Origin: Curtobacterium sp. MCLR17_032
Lineage (GTDB): Bacteria; Actinomycetota; Actinomycetes; Actinomycetales; Microbacteriaceae
NCBI RefSeq assembly: GCF_003234795.2
Contig: NZ_CP126268.1
Span: 1,116,001-1,180,000 of the forward strand
Length of the DNA stretch: 64,000 nucleotides
Reading direction: 5' to 3'
Made by a program: the position numbers and the translations under genes. The notes below the pieces were generated by a model. It was not told where the DNA came from and ran no database searches. It saw only the letters and a program-made list of their open reading frames with translations. Positions 10,349 to 18,958 of the stretch are shown in pieces. Each line of letters opens with the position of its first letter. Position 1 is the first letter of the stretch.

Positions 10349-10992
10349 CCCGCGTGCTGCTGGTGGACGACGACGACGACATCCGGTCGAGCCTCCGGAT
10401 CGTCATCGAGTCCGAGCCCGGGCTCGTCGTGGTGGCGCAGTGCAGCGACGGCGAGCGTGCCGTGGCCACAGCCCGGCGCCTCCGGTGCGACGTGGCCGTG
10501 GTCGACCTGCGGATGCCCGGCATGGACGGGATCGAGACGACCCGGCGGTTGCGCGAGTGTCCGGCAGCTCCGGCCGTCCTCGTCCTGACCGCGTTCGACG
10601 ACGGCGACGACGTGCTCCGCGCCCTCGCGGCCGGCGCCTCCGGGTTCCTGCTCAAGGGCACACGCCCGCACGAACTTCCCGCCGCGATCGTGGACGTCGC
10701 CGCCGGACGGTGTGTGCTGGCACCCGCGGTCGCCGACGCCGTCGTCCGTCGTGCCGTGGCCCGCGACCACGAGGAGCAGCCGCTGCCGTTCGACGACCTT
10801 GGGGACCTCACCGACCGGGAACGCGAGCTCGTCGTCGCCGTGGGGGAGGGGCTGACGAACGCGCAGATCGCCGGGCGGCTCGGCGTCACCGCGACGTCGG
10901 CGAAGACCTACGTCTCCCGCGTCCTCGACAAGCTCGGCCTGCAGAACCGCACGCAGCTCGCCATCGCCGCACATCGCGCCGGTCTCGTCTGA
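10345..10992 (+). CDS. NarL/FixJ-family response regulator
   Basis: A 215-residue regulator. The receiver domain has acidic residues VDDDDD at 7-12 and phospho-acceptor Asp54 in VVDLRMPGMDG. The C-terminal LuxR-type helix-turn-helix runs from LTDRERELVVAVGEGLTNAQIA to KLGLQNRTQLA. It starts at the ATGA overlap with the kinase gene, so the pair is translationally coupled. Likely targets are the adjacent secreted genes on both sides; the twin palindromes at 8969-9001 are the best candidate sites. Confidence 0.95.
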   Translation: MTRVLLVDDDDDIRSSLRIVIESEPGLVVVAQCSDGERAVATARRLRCDVAVVDLRMPGMDGIETTRRLRECPAAPAVLVLTAFDDGDDVLRALAAGASGFLLKGTRPHELPAAIVDVAAGRCVLAPAVADAVVRRAVARDHEEQPLPFDDLGDLTDRERELVVAVGEGLTNAQIAGRLGVTATSAKTYVSRVLDKLGLQNRTQLAIAAHRAGLV

Positions 10993-11081
10993 GCCCGGCC
11001 GTCACCATTCGGAGACGTGGCTCGTGCCGGGGACGCCCGGACCATGGGAGGACCGTCCCGTCACACCGAGGAGTCCTGCCG

Positions 11082-13805
11082 ATGTCGTCCCGTCCCCACC
11101 GCCGACCCCGTCCGCGCGCGCTGCCCGCACTGGCCTGCCTGCTCGCCGGGTCCGTCCTGTTCGCCGACCCGGCCGTCGCGCTGGACCGGGCAGCGCCCAC
11201 GACCGCCGGCTCCGGCTCGGGCTCGGTCTCCGCCTCGCTCGAGCTGTCGGACGCGACCGCGTGGTACGCCGGCGGACAGTTCGTCGTCCGGAACACCGGT
11301 GAGACACCGGCCGGCTGGCAACTCCGGTTCCGGGTCACCGGTGGTGCCTTCGACAGCTGGGCGAGCTGGATGGCGGACACCGAGCAGCACGGCGACGAGG
11401 TCACCATCTCGGCGAAGCGCGGCCAGGAGCTCGCGCCCGGCGCCACCGCGAACCTGTCCTTCGGCATGACCGGCGACGGCTCGGTCGTCCCGGCGGTGCA
11501 GGCGTGCAGCATCGACGGCACCGACGTGGCCGGCTGCGCCCCGGACGACGACAGCGACGACGGCGAGGGCGGCAGCGGTCCGGAGGTCCCCGCCGAGGAC
11601 ACCGTCGCGCCGAGCACCGTGCCCGACTTCGCCGGCGACCCCGTCGACGCGCACACCGCTCGCCTCCGGTGGGCCGCGGCCACCGACGACCGCGGCGTCG
11701 ACGGGTACGTCGTGACCCGTGCGGGTGCCGCCCCGACGCACCTGCCGGCGGACGCGCGGGAGGCCCGGATCGCCGACCTGCCCGACGGCACCGCCGTGCG
11801 GTTCACCATCAGCGCGGTCGACGCCGCCGGCAACACCGGTCCGGCGGCCACCACCACGGTCACGACCCCGGAGGCACCGACGCCCCCGCAGCACCTCGTC
11901 GTCGCGCCGTCCCACTCGGTGGTCCCGGTCCGTGCCCTCGGGGACGCCGAGGCCGCACGTCGTGCCGAGGGACGCTCGTACCGTCACTCGGCACACGAGC
12001 CCACCGGTCGTTCCGTCACCGCCGGCGACACCGTCACGATCACGGTCCCGGCGGGCGTCTCCGGGCTCTCCGCACGCTTCGGTCTGTACGGCGTGTACGC
12101 GGGCCTCAACGGCGGGAAGGACGTCGGCGTGCAGACGGTCCCGCTGCAGCCGGGCGTGAACCGCCTGACCGTGCCGAAGAGCGGGCCGGTCCACCTCCTC
12201 GACACCGCTGCCGAGGGCTCCCGGACCACGACCGTGCGCGTGGACGGCGGAGCCCCGATGGCGACCTTCGTCGAGGGCGAGACGACCGAGGCGCAGTTCG
12301 CCGAGCGGATGGCGTCGTCGACCGCGCCGATCGTCGAGCTCATCGGCGACGACGTCCTCGTGCAGGTGCAGAAGCCGATCGCCCAGCGTTGGCTGCTCGA
12401 CCGGGGCATCCAGGTCGGCCCCCGCGTCCGGATGCTGGAGCGGTTCGTCGCGAAGACCGACGCCGTGTTCGGGCTCGACCGGGCCGCGACCGGGGCAGCA
12501 CACCGGGCACCGCAGCGTGTCCTCGTCACCAACCCCGACACCGGGGGTGGCTACGCGAGCGCGTCCCACGACTGGATCCGCTTCCAGAACGACACCGGCG
12601 CGATGCGGGACCTGCTGTCGAAGGCGCCGGCCGACCAGTGGGCGTTCTGGCACGAGGTCGGGCACACGTACCAGCCCGACTGGATGAACTGGGCCGGCCT
12701 GGGCGAGGTGTCCGTCAACGTCTCCGCCCTGGCGAACCAGGAGCACCTCACCCCGGGTGTGAACCGGCTCGACGACGCGGCCACCCGGAAGAAGGCGGCC
12801 ACGTTCTTCGCACTGCCCCAGGCCGAGCGGCACTTCGACCGTCAGGACATCTGGCTGCGCGTGCTGATGTTCGACCAGCTCCGCCGGGCCTTCGGGGACG
12901 ACGTGTACGGCCGGATCGCCCAGCAGTTCCGCGTCGACCGGGCGCTCGGTGCGACGGTGCCGAGCACCTCGGACACCGCGGCGCGCAAGCAGCAGTTCGC
13001 CCTGGTCGCCTCCGAGGTCACCGACCGGGACCTCACCGCCTTCTTCGACGCCTGGGGGCTGGGACTCACCGACCAGACGCGCGCCGCGATGGCCGAGCGC
13101 CCCGACCCGGCGTTCGACCTCACCACCAACCACGACCGCCGGACCGACCGTCTGGACCACGTCGTCCGGCACACCGTCCCGACGGGCGCGGTGCAGGTGA
13201 CGGGGACCGCGACCTACGGGCAGCGGACCGCGGGCGGAGCGCTCGAACTCACGACCATCCCCGGCCCCGACGTCACGGTCGGACGGACCCGGCTGCAGAC
13301 CCTGGCCGTCGGGACGGGCGCCGGGTCGGCCCACGTCGAGTTCCTCGCCGCGGACGGTACCCCCGACGTCGTCCGCGTCCCGGTCGACGTCCGGCGCGGC
13401 ACCATGGTGCAGTACCGCGGTCTCGGTGACACCGTGATCGCCGAGCTCGTCCTCGACCCGGCGAGCGGCACCCTCTGGCTGCACAAGGCCGGCGGTGGCA
13501 CGACCGCCCACGGGAACTTCTCCACCCGGTACGCCGGTGCCCGCGTGGTCGAGGCCGACGGCACCACCGTCACCGACGGCTGGCTCCGGGGTGTCGAGAC
13601 CGCGGGTGCCTTCGCGGCGCGCTTCGGCGAGGTCGCGGTCCACGACGGGCAGTTCCTGGTGCTCGACCACCTCGAACCGGGGAACCGTCTGCTCCGCTGG
13701 AGTGCGGACACCGCCCTCGGGCGGGACACCGCCACGCGGCAGGCGTACCGGATCGAGGGCGGTGCGCTCGTCCCGGTGCCGGTCGAGTCGGTGCCGAAGC
13801 GCTGA
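11082..13805 (+). CDS. Secreted CBM2-FN3 M60-like (enhancin-type) zinc metallopeptidase
   Basis: A 907-residue exported enzyme: an Arg-rich signal peptide (about 1-34), a CBM2-like domain (about 46-152, Cys142/Cys151), an acidic linker, an FN3 module (about 175-263), the M60/enhancin catalytic region (about 300-620) and a C-terminal putative carbohydrate-interacting region (about 660-880). The gluzincin motif is HEVGH at 524-528, with the third ligand Glu542 thirteen residues later, matching the M60 pattern HExxH-x(8-24)-E. Known M60-like enzymes cleave heavily glycosylated proteins such as mucins; here the target could be a plant, fungal or bacterial surface glycoprotein (inference). A GAGGA site precedes ATG 11082. 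Confidence 0.88.
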   Translation: MSSRPHRRPRPRALPALACLLAGSVLFADPAVALDRAAPTTAGSGSGSVSASLELSDATAWYAGGQFVVRNTGETPAGWQLRFRVTGGAFDSWASWMADTEQHGDEVTISAKRGQELAPGATANLSFGMTGDGSVVPAVQACSIDGTDVAGCAPDDDSDDGEGGSGPEVPAEDTVAPSTVPDFAGDPVDAHTARLRWAAATDDRGVDGYVVTRAGAAPTHLPADAREARIADLPDGTAVRFTISAVDAAGNTGPAATTTVTTPEAPTPPQHLVVAPSHSVVPVRALGDAEAARRAEGRSYRHSAHEPTGRSVTAGDTVTITVPAGVSGLSARFGLYGVYAGLNGGKDVGVQTVPLQPGVNRLTVPKSGPVHLLDTAAEGSRTTTVRVDGGAPMATFVEGETTEAQFAERMASSTAPIVELIGDDVLVQVQKPIAQRWLLDRGIQVGPRVRMLERFVAKTDAVFGLDRAATGAAHRAPQRVLVTNPDTGGGYASASHDWIRFQNDTGAMRDLLSKAPADQWAFWHEVGHTYQPDWMNWAGLGEVSVNVSALANQEHLTPGVNRLDDAATRKKAATFFALPQAERHFDRQDIWLRVLMFDQLRRAFGDDVYGRIAQQFRVDRALGATVPSTSDTAARKQQFALVASEVTDRDLTAFFDAWGLGLTDQTRAAMAERPDPAFDLTTNHDRRTDRLDHVVRHTVPTGAVQVTGTATYGQRTAGGALELTTIPGPDVTVGRTRLQTLAVGTGAGSAHVEFLAADGTPDVVRVPVDVRRGTMVQYRGLGDTVIAELVLDPASGTLWLHKAGGGTTAHGNFSTRYAGARVVEADGTTVTDGWLRGVETAGAFAARFGEVAVHDGQFLVLDHLEPGNRLLRWSADTALGRDTATRQAYRIEGGALVPVPVESVPKR

Positions 13806-13839
13806 CCGCGCAGCGCTGACCGCGCAGCGCTGACCGCGC
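13798..13839. repeat. Three 14-bp tandem copies spanning the M60 stop codon
   Basis: AGCGCTGACCGCGC is repeated perfectly three times (13798, 13812, 13826). The first copy contains the last codon and TGA stop of the M60 gene, so every copy carries an in-phase or displaced TGA. Confidence 0.95.
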
Positions 13840-13845
13840 AGGACG

Positions 13846-13895
13846 GACGCCGGACGGCCGGGATGACCATCACGTCACCCCGGCCGTCCGGCGTC
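13846..13895. terminator. Strong hairpin between the M60 gene and the reverse-strand small gene
   Basis: Seventeen perfect base pairs (13846-13862 with 13879-13895) plus an inner TGAC/GTCA stem across one mismatch. Bidirectional by position. Confidence 0.88.
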
Positions 13896-13911
13896 TGCGC
13901 AGTCCGACGAC

Positions 13912-14163
13912 TCAGTCCTCGGACCCCGCGTCGTCCGGGTCGGTCACCTGCGCGTGCCCGAGCGGGTCAAGGTGGATCGACGTCCCGTCGTCCAGCTCGA
14001 CCATCGGCTTGCCCTCCAGGAACGTCAGCGTCCACCGCCAGGTCGATGCGTCGACCGACTGCGCCGCCAGGTCGTCCTCGACACCGCGCACGGCGACGAC
14101 CATCGTCTCGGGCAGTCGCGCGGGCGGTTCCGCGCCCACGTTCCATCGCGTTCCCAACTGCAT
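13912..14163 (-). CDS. Small conserved protein of unknown function
   Basis: An 83-residue soluble protein with a mixed, non-repetitive composition (TWRWTLTFLEGKPMVELDDG) and an acidic C-terminus. The start at 14163 is chosen because an excellent GGAGG site lies 6 nt upstream; longer in-frame starts have none and read as Arg/Pro-rich junk. It lies 115 nt downstream of valS on the same strand and may be co-transcribed with it. No domain recognised. Confidence 0.8.
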   Translation of the reverse strand: MQLGTRWNVGAEPPARLPETMVVAVRGVEDDLAAQSVDASTWRWTLTFLEGKPMVELDDGTSIHLDPLGHAQVTDPDDAGSED

Positions 14164-14278
14164 CCGTGCCTCCAGTCCGTGTCGGCGGAGCCGCGTCGAC
14201 GGCGGAGTCCGCCGCGACGACGGACGCCCCGCCCGTGTCTCCACGGTAACGGGGCGTCCGGTGTCCGGTCCGTCAGGA

Positions 14279-16876
14279 TCAGGCCGGGGGCTGTTCCGCC
14301 AGCTCGATCTCGACGACGGCGAACTCGTCACCGTCGACGAAGGCCAGGTCCTGGATCCGGCCGACGGCCGCCAGGTCCACGGCCGCGCGCTCGACCAGCT
14401 CGCGGACGGCGGCGGGTGCCTGCACGACGGCGCGTGTCACCGGCGTCTTCTGGGACGCCTTCGCCGCGGTCTTCGCCCCGCGGATGCCGATCAGCGCCTG
14501 GCCGACGGCCGCGAGCAGCCCGGTCTCGGCCTGGTCGACCGGCAGGTCGGCACGGACCGGCCAGGAGGCCCGGTGCACGCTGGTGTCGTGGGTCCAGGCC
14601 CACACTTCCTCCGTCGCGTACGGGAGGAACGGTGCCAGCAGGCGGAGCAGGACGTCGATCGCACCGCGGAGCGCGAGGACCGCACTCGCCTGCGTCTCGT
14701 GGCCGGCGTCCGGGGCGGTGCCGTACGCACGCTCCTTGACGAGCTCGAGGTAGTCGTCGCAGAAGGTCCAGAAGAACCGTTCGGTGACCTCGAGCGCCCG
14801 GGCGTGGTCGTACGCGTCGAACGCGGCGGTGGCCTGGTCGACGACGGTGCCGAGCGCGGCGAGCATGTCGATGTCGAGCGCCTCGGTCACCTGGTGGGCG
14901 CCGGTGGGCAGCTCGAAGCCGTAGACGAACTTCGCCGCGTTGAGGACCTTGATCGCCAGACGGCGGCCGACCTTGATCTGCTTCGGGTTCTGCGGGTCGA
15001 AGGCCGCGTCGGTACCGAGCTTCGACGAGGCCGCCCAGTAGCGGACGGCGTCGGCGCCATGTGCCTCGAGCACGGACAGCGGCGTGACGACGTTGCCCTT
15101 CGACTTCGACATCTTCTTGCGGTCGGGGTCGACGATGAAGCCGGAGATCGAGGCGTTCTTCCAGGGCACCACGTCGGCCTCGAGCTGGCTGCGGAGGACT
15201 GTCGTGAACAGCCAGGTCCGGATGATGTCCTGCGCCTGCGGGCGGACGTCGTACGGGTACACCAGGTCGTAGAGCGCCGGGTCGGTCTCCCACTTGCCGG
15301 CGAGCTGCGGGGTGAGGGACGAGGTCGCCCAGGTGTCCATCACGTCGAGCTCGCCCTGGAACCCACCGGCGACACCACGCTGCGACTCGTCGAACCCGGG
15401 GGCCGGGTCGGACGACGGGTCGACGGGCAGCTGCGCCTCGGTCGGGACGATCGGCTGGTCGAACACCGGGTTGCCGTCCGCGTCGAGGGGGTACCAGACC
15501 GGGATCGGCACACCGAAGAAGCGCTGGCGCGAGATCAGCCAGTCGCCGGACAGGCCGCCGACCCAGTTCTCGTAGCGGACCTTCATGAAGTCGGGGTGGA
15601 ACGCGATCTGGTCGCCGCGCTCGAGCAGCGTCTGCTTGAGCTTCTCGTCACGGGCGCCGTTGACGATGTACCACTGGCGGGTGGAGACGATCTCGAGGGG
15701 CTTGTCGCCCTTCTCGAAGAACTTCACCGGGTGGTTGATGGTCTTCACGTCGCCGACCAGCTCGCCGGACTCGGTCAGGGCGTCCACGACGACCTTCTTG
15801 GCGGAGAACACGGTCTTGCCCGCCATCTCGGCGTAGAGCGCACGACCCTCGGCGGACTCGATCCAGGCCGGCTCGTCGGACCGGATGCGGCCGTCGAAGC
15901 CGATCACCGAGCGGTTCGGCAGCTGCAGTTCGCGCCACCAGACGACGTCGGTGGTGTCACCGAACGTGCAGATCATCGCGATGCCGGCGCCCTTGTCCTT
16001 CTGCGCCAGGTGGTGTGCGAGCACCGGGACCTCGACGTCGAAGAGCGGGGAGCGCACGGTCGTGCCGAAGAGGTCCTGGAACCGCTCGTCGTCGGGGTGT
16101 GCGACGAGGGCGACGCAGGCCGGCAGGAGTTCCGGGCGGGTGGTCTGGATGACGACGTCGCCGCTGCCGTCGCTCTTGTGGAAGGCGAGCCCGTGGTAGG
16201 CGCCGGGCATCTCCTTGTCCTCGAGCTCGGCCTGCGCGACCGCGGTGCGGAAGGTCACGTCCCACAGCGTCGGGGCGTCGGCCTGGTAGGCCTCGCCACG
16301 CTCGAGGTTGCGGAGGAAGGCACGCTGGGCGCTGGCACGGGAGGTCGCGTCGATCGTGCGGTACGACTGCGTCCAGTCGACGGACAGGCCGAGCGTGCGG
16401 AAGAGCTCCTCGAACTGCTGCTCGTCCTGCACGGTCAGCTCGTCGCACAGCTCGATGAAGTTGCGGCGCGAGATCGGCAGCTGGTCGGCGGCCTTGCTCG
16501 ACTTGCCGTCACCACCGGCGAACGGCGGGGTGAAGTCGGGGTCGTAGGGGAGCGACGGGTCGCAGCGGACGCCGTAGTAGTTCTGCACGCGACGCTCGGT
16601 GGGGAGACCGTTGTCGTCCCAGCCCATCGGGTAGAAGACGTGCTTGCCCCGCATGCGCTCGAACCGGGCCTTGAGGTCGGTGTGCGTGTACGAGAACACG
16701 TGCCCGATGTGCAGCGAGCCGGAGGCGGTCGGCGGCGGGGTGTCGATCGAGTAGACGGCGGACCGGTCGCCGGCGGCGTCGCGGTCGAAGCGGTAGGTGC
16801 CGTCCTGCTCCCACTGCGGCCCCCAGACCTGCTCGAGTCCGTCCACCGATGGCTTGTCGGGCATGGGCTTGGTCAT
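14279..16876 (-). CDS. valS: Valyl-tRNA synthetase
   Basis: An 865-residue class I synthetase that charges tRNA-Val in the cytoplasm. The signature HIGH is at residues 56-59 and KMSKS at 588-592, with the inserted editing (CP1) domain between them. The C-terminal region carries the anticodon-binding helices but ends with a short, weak coiled-coil arm. ATG 16876 has GGAAGG upstream; ten extra in-frame codons to 16906 lack support. A TACGCT -10-like box (complement of 16959-16964) would drive it. No T-box sequence is visible in its leader, in contrast to ileS. Confidence 0.97.
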   Translation of the reverse strand: MTKPMPDKPSVDGLEQVWGPQWEQDGTYRFDRDAAGDRSAVYSIDTPPPTASGSLHIGHVFSYTHTDLKARFERMRGKHVFYPMGWDDNGLPTERRVQNYYGVRCDPSLPYDPDFTPPFAGGDGKSSKAADQLPISRRNFIELCDELTVQDEQQFEELFRTLGLSVDWTQSYRTIDATSRASAQRAFLRNLERGEAYQADAPTLWDVTFRTAVAQAELEDKEMPGAYHGLAFHKSDGSGDVVIQTTRPELLPACVALVAHPDDERFQDLFGTTVRSPLFDVEVPVLAHHLAQKDKGAGIAMICTFGDTTDVVWWRELQLPNRSVIGFDGRIRSDEPAWIESAEGRALYAEMAGKTVFSAKKVVVDALTESGELVGDVKTINHPVKFFEKGDKPLEIVSTRQWYIVNGARDEKLKQTLLERGDQIAFHPDFMKVRYENWVGGLSGDWLISRQRFFGVPIPVWYPLDADGNPVFDQPIVPTEAQLPVDPSSDPAPGFDESQRGVAGGFQGELDVMDTWATSSLTPQLAGKWETDPALYDLVYPYDVRPQAQDIIRTWLFTTVLRSQLEADVVPWKNASISGFIVDPDRKKMSKSKGNVVTPLSVLEAHGADAVRYWAASSKLGTDAAFDPQNPKQIKVGRRLAIKVLNAAKFVYGFELPTGAHQVTEALDIDMLAALGTVVDQATAAFDAYDHARALEVTERFFWTFCDDYLELVKERAYGTAPDAGHETQASAVLALRGAIDVLLRLLAPFLPYATEEVWAWTHDTSVHRASWPVRADLPVDQAETGLLAAVGQALIGIRGAKTAAKASQKTPVTRAVVQAPAAVRELVERAAVDLAAVGRIQDLAFVDGDEFAVVEIELAEQPPA

Positions 16877-16995
16877 GGCTGCGCCTTCCGTTCGTATGTG
16901 CGGCACCGAGTCCGTGATGAGGTGCCTGAGTGTCCCCGCGTGGTGCGGGTGCGGTCCTCAGCGTACCGGTCGGCCGTGCCGGACAGGCCACCTGC

Positions 16996-17001
16996 TAGGC
17001 T
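16996..17001 (+). promoter_or_regulatory. -10 box for the MFS transporter gene
   Basis: TAGGCT, the recurring -10 form in this window, lies about 115 nt before the TTG start at 17116. No clear -35 is visible. Confidence 0.4.
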
Positions 17002-17115
17002 TCCTGGGTTTGTCCGGCGAGCGCGGTTCGCAGGACGCCAGTGTCGCTGTCTCGCCGGATGCCCGGCCGTCCCGCCGGGAGCCCGAAGGACGCCACAGCA
17101 CACCGGAGGAACACC

Positions 17116-18702
17116 TTGCCAGCCAACGACACACCCCAGCAGCAGCACGGCGATCGCCCGCTGCGGACGAAGGGCGCCGTGAAGCGTGCTCGACGGAAGC
17201 TGACCGAGGACGACGTCACCGTCGTCGAGGAGTCGATGCTCAAGCGTGCCGTCGCCGCAGCGGCCCTCGGCAACGCGATGGAGTGGTTCGACTTCGGCAT
17301 CTTTGCCTACCTGACGGTGACGATCTCGCAGGTGTTCCTGCCGGCGGGCGACCCGGCGTCGAACATCGTCGCCACCTTCGGGTTCTTCGCCGCCGCGTTC
17401 ATCGTCCGCCCGATCGGTGGTGCGGTCTTCGGCCCGATCGGCGACAAGATCGGCCGCCAGAAGGTCCTCGCGCTGACGATGATCCTGATGGCCGCCGGCA
17501 CGCTGATGATCGGCCTGATCCCGTCGTACGACACGATCGGCGTCTGGGCACCGATCCTGCTGCTCGTCGCCCGCTTCGTGCAGGGCTTCTCGACCGGTGG
17601 TGAGTACGGCGGCGCCGCGACCTTCATCGCCGAGTACTCCCCGGACAAGCGCCGCGGGTTCATGGGCTCGTGGCTCGAGTTCGGCACGCTCGCCGGGTAC
17701 GTGCTCGGTGCCTCGATCGTCACCGGCCTGCAGTTCGGCCTGTCCGAGGACGCCCTGCTCAGCTGGGGCTGGCGCATCCCGTTCATGATCGCCGGTCCGC
17801 TCGGCCTGATCGGGCTCTACCTGCGGCTGAAGCTCGAGGAGACCCCGGCCTTCCAGAAGCAGCAGGAGCAGGCCGCCGAGCGCGAGTCGCAGAAGACGCC
17901 GTTCCTCAAGCTCTTCGCCGAGAACTGGCGCTCGCTGATCATCTGCATCGGGCTGGTCCTGGTCTTCAACGTGACCGACTACATGCTGCTGTCGTACATG
18001 CCGACCTACCTGGAGCAGAACCTCGGACAGAACGCGACGTTCGGGCTCATCCTGATCGTCGTCGTGATGCTGCTGATGATGGTCGTCATCACCTTCGGTG
18101 GTCGGCTGTCGGATCGCTTCGGCCGCCGTCCGGTGCTCGCCGCGGGCTGCATCGGCTTCATCGTGCTGTCCTGGCCGGCGCTCAAGCTCGTCCAGTCGGG
18201 CACCGGGGTCGGGGTGTTCTCCGGCCTGCTCATCCTCGGCGTGGTCCTGGTGACCTTCACGTCGACGATGCCGTCCACGCTGCCGGCGCTGTTCCCGACG
18301 ATCATCCGCTACGGCGCCCTGGCCATCGCGTTCAACGTGTCGGTGTCGCTGTTCGGGGGGACCACCCCGCTCGCCACCGCCGGGCTCATCAAGTGGGCGC
18401 AGGACGCCGGCTACGGCTGGGCCGAGGACATCCCCGCGTTCTACCTGATGCTGGCCGCCGTGATCGGGCTCGTGGCGGTGTACTTCACGAAGGAGACCGC
18501 CGCGTCGCCGCTGATGGGCTCCGGGCCGACGGTCGGGTCCGAGGACGAGGTCGCCGGGGTCATCGACGACTACAACGACCCGACGTCGGAGCTCGCGCAG
18601 TCCGACTGGGCGAAGGAGTTCTCGACCAGCCAGATCCCGATCGTGACCGCCGACGGTCCTGTCGGCGACGGTGCCCAGGACAAGGCAGCCGCCGGTTCCT
18701 GA
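17116..18702 (+). CDS. MFS transporter, metabolite:H+ symporter (MHS/ProP-like)
   Basis: A 528-residue, 12-helix permease. MHS hallmarks include NAMEWFDFGIFAYLT in helix 1, RPIGGAVFGPIGDKIGR between helices 2 and 3, the loop FSTGGEYGGAATFIAEYSP and the second-half GGRLSDRFGRRPVL. Family members import betaine, proline, citrate or related acids with protons; the substrate here is not determined. The TTG start at 17116 follows a CCGGAGGA site 7 nt away. Earlier in-frame codons read as low-complexity. The cytosolic C-tail is long (about 60 residues) and acidic. The gene is divergent from valS and followed by a strong terminator. Confidence 0.9.
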   Translation: MPANDTPQQQHGDRPLRTKGAVKRARRKLTEDDVTVVEESMLKRAVAAAALGNAMEWFDFGIFAYLTVTISQVFLPAGDPASNIVATFGFFAAAFIVRPIGGAVFGPIGDKIGRQKVLALTMILMAAGTLMIGLIPSYDTIGVWAPILLLVARFVQGFSTGGEYGGAATFIAEYSPDKRRGFMGSWLEFGTLAGYVLGASIVTGLQFGLSEDALLSWGWRIPFMIAGPLGLIGLYLRLKLEETPAFQKQQEQAAERESQKTPFLKLFAENWRSLIICIGLVLVFNVTDYMLLSYMPTYLEQNLGQNATFGLILIVVVMLLMMVVITFGGRLSDRFGRRPVLAAGCIGFIVLSWPALKLVQSGTGVGVFSGLLILGVVLVTFTSTMPSTLPALFPTIIRYGALAIAFNVSVSLFGGTTPLATAGLIKWAQDAGYGWAEDIPAFYLMLAAVIGLVAVYFTKETAASPLMGSGPTVGSEDEVAGVIDDYNDPTSELAQSDWAKEFSTSQIPIVTADGPVGDGAQDKAAAGS

Positions 18703-18719
18703 CCCGCACCACACGCCCT

Positions 18720-18754
18720 GGAGGCCCGACCCGCGTCACGCGGGTCGGGCCTCC
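18720..18754. terminator. Terminator after the MFS gene
   Basis: A 16-bp perfect stem with a TCA loop; the core is GGCCCGACCCGCG. It lies 18 nt past the stop codon. Confidence 0.88.
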
Positions 18755-18821
18755 GTCGTGTGGGTGGCCGGTCCGGCACCCCGTCCCGCTCGCCCTGCCC
18801 CGCGCACCCCACCCCACCCCG

Positions 18822-18895
18822 CGCCGAGCCTCGCCTGGGCGGACAAGTTTCGCCGTCGCGACGGCGAAACATGTCCGCCAGGCCGAGGCTCGGCG
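18822..18895. repeat. 74-nt near-perfect palindrome in a convergent junction
   Basis: Two 37-nt arms meet at the uninterrupted core CGCCGTCGCGACGGCG (18851-18866), with only a few mismatches over the whole length (for example 18846/18871, 18837/18880 and 18834/18883). It is separate from the terminator at 18720 and flanks a GC-rich low-complexity stretch up to the ABC ATPase stop. Confidence 0.85.
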
Positions 18896-18958
18896 GCCGG
18901 ACGGCGGCCGGCGGCGCGGACGGCGGCCGGGCGGCCGCAGGGCCGGCGGCCGACGCCG

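Noticed and set aside
10185..11081. Long upstream extension of the M60 reading frame
   Set aside because: It runs antiphase through the kinase and regulator genes and is Arg/Pro-rich; the signal peptide and ribosome-binding site fix the start at 11082.
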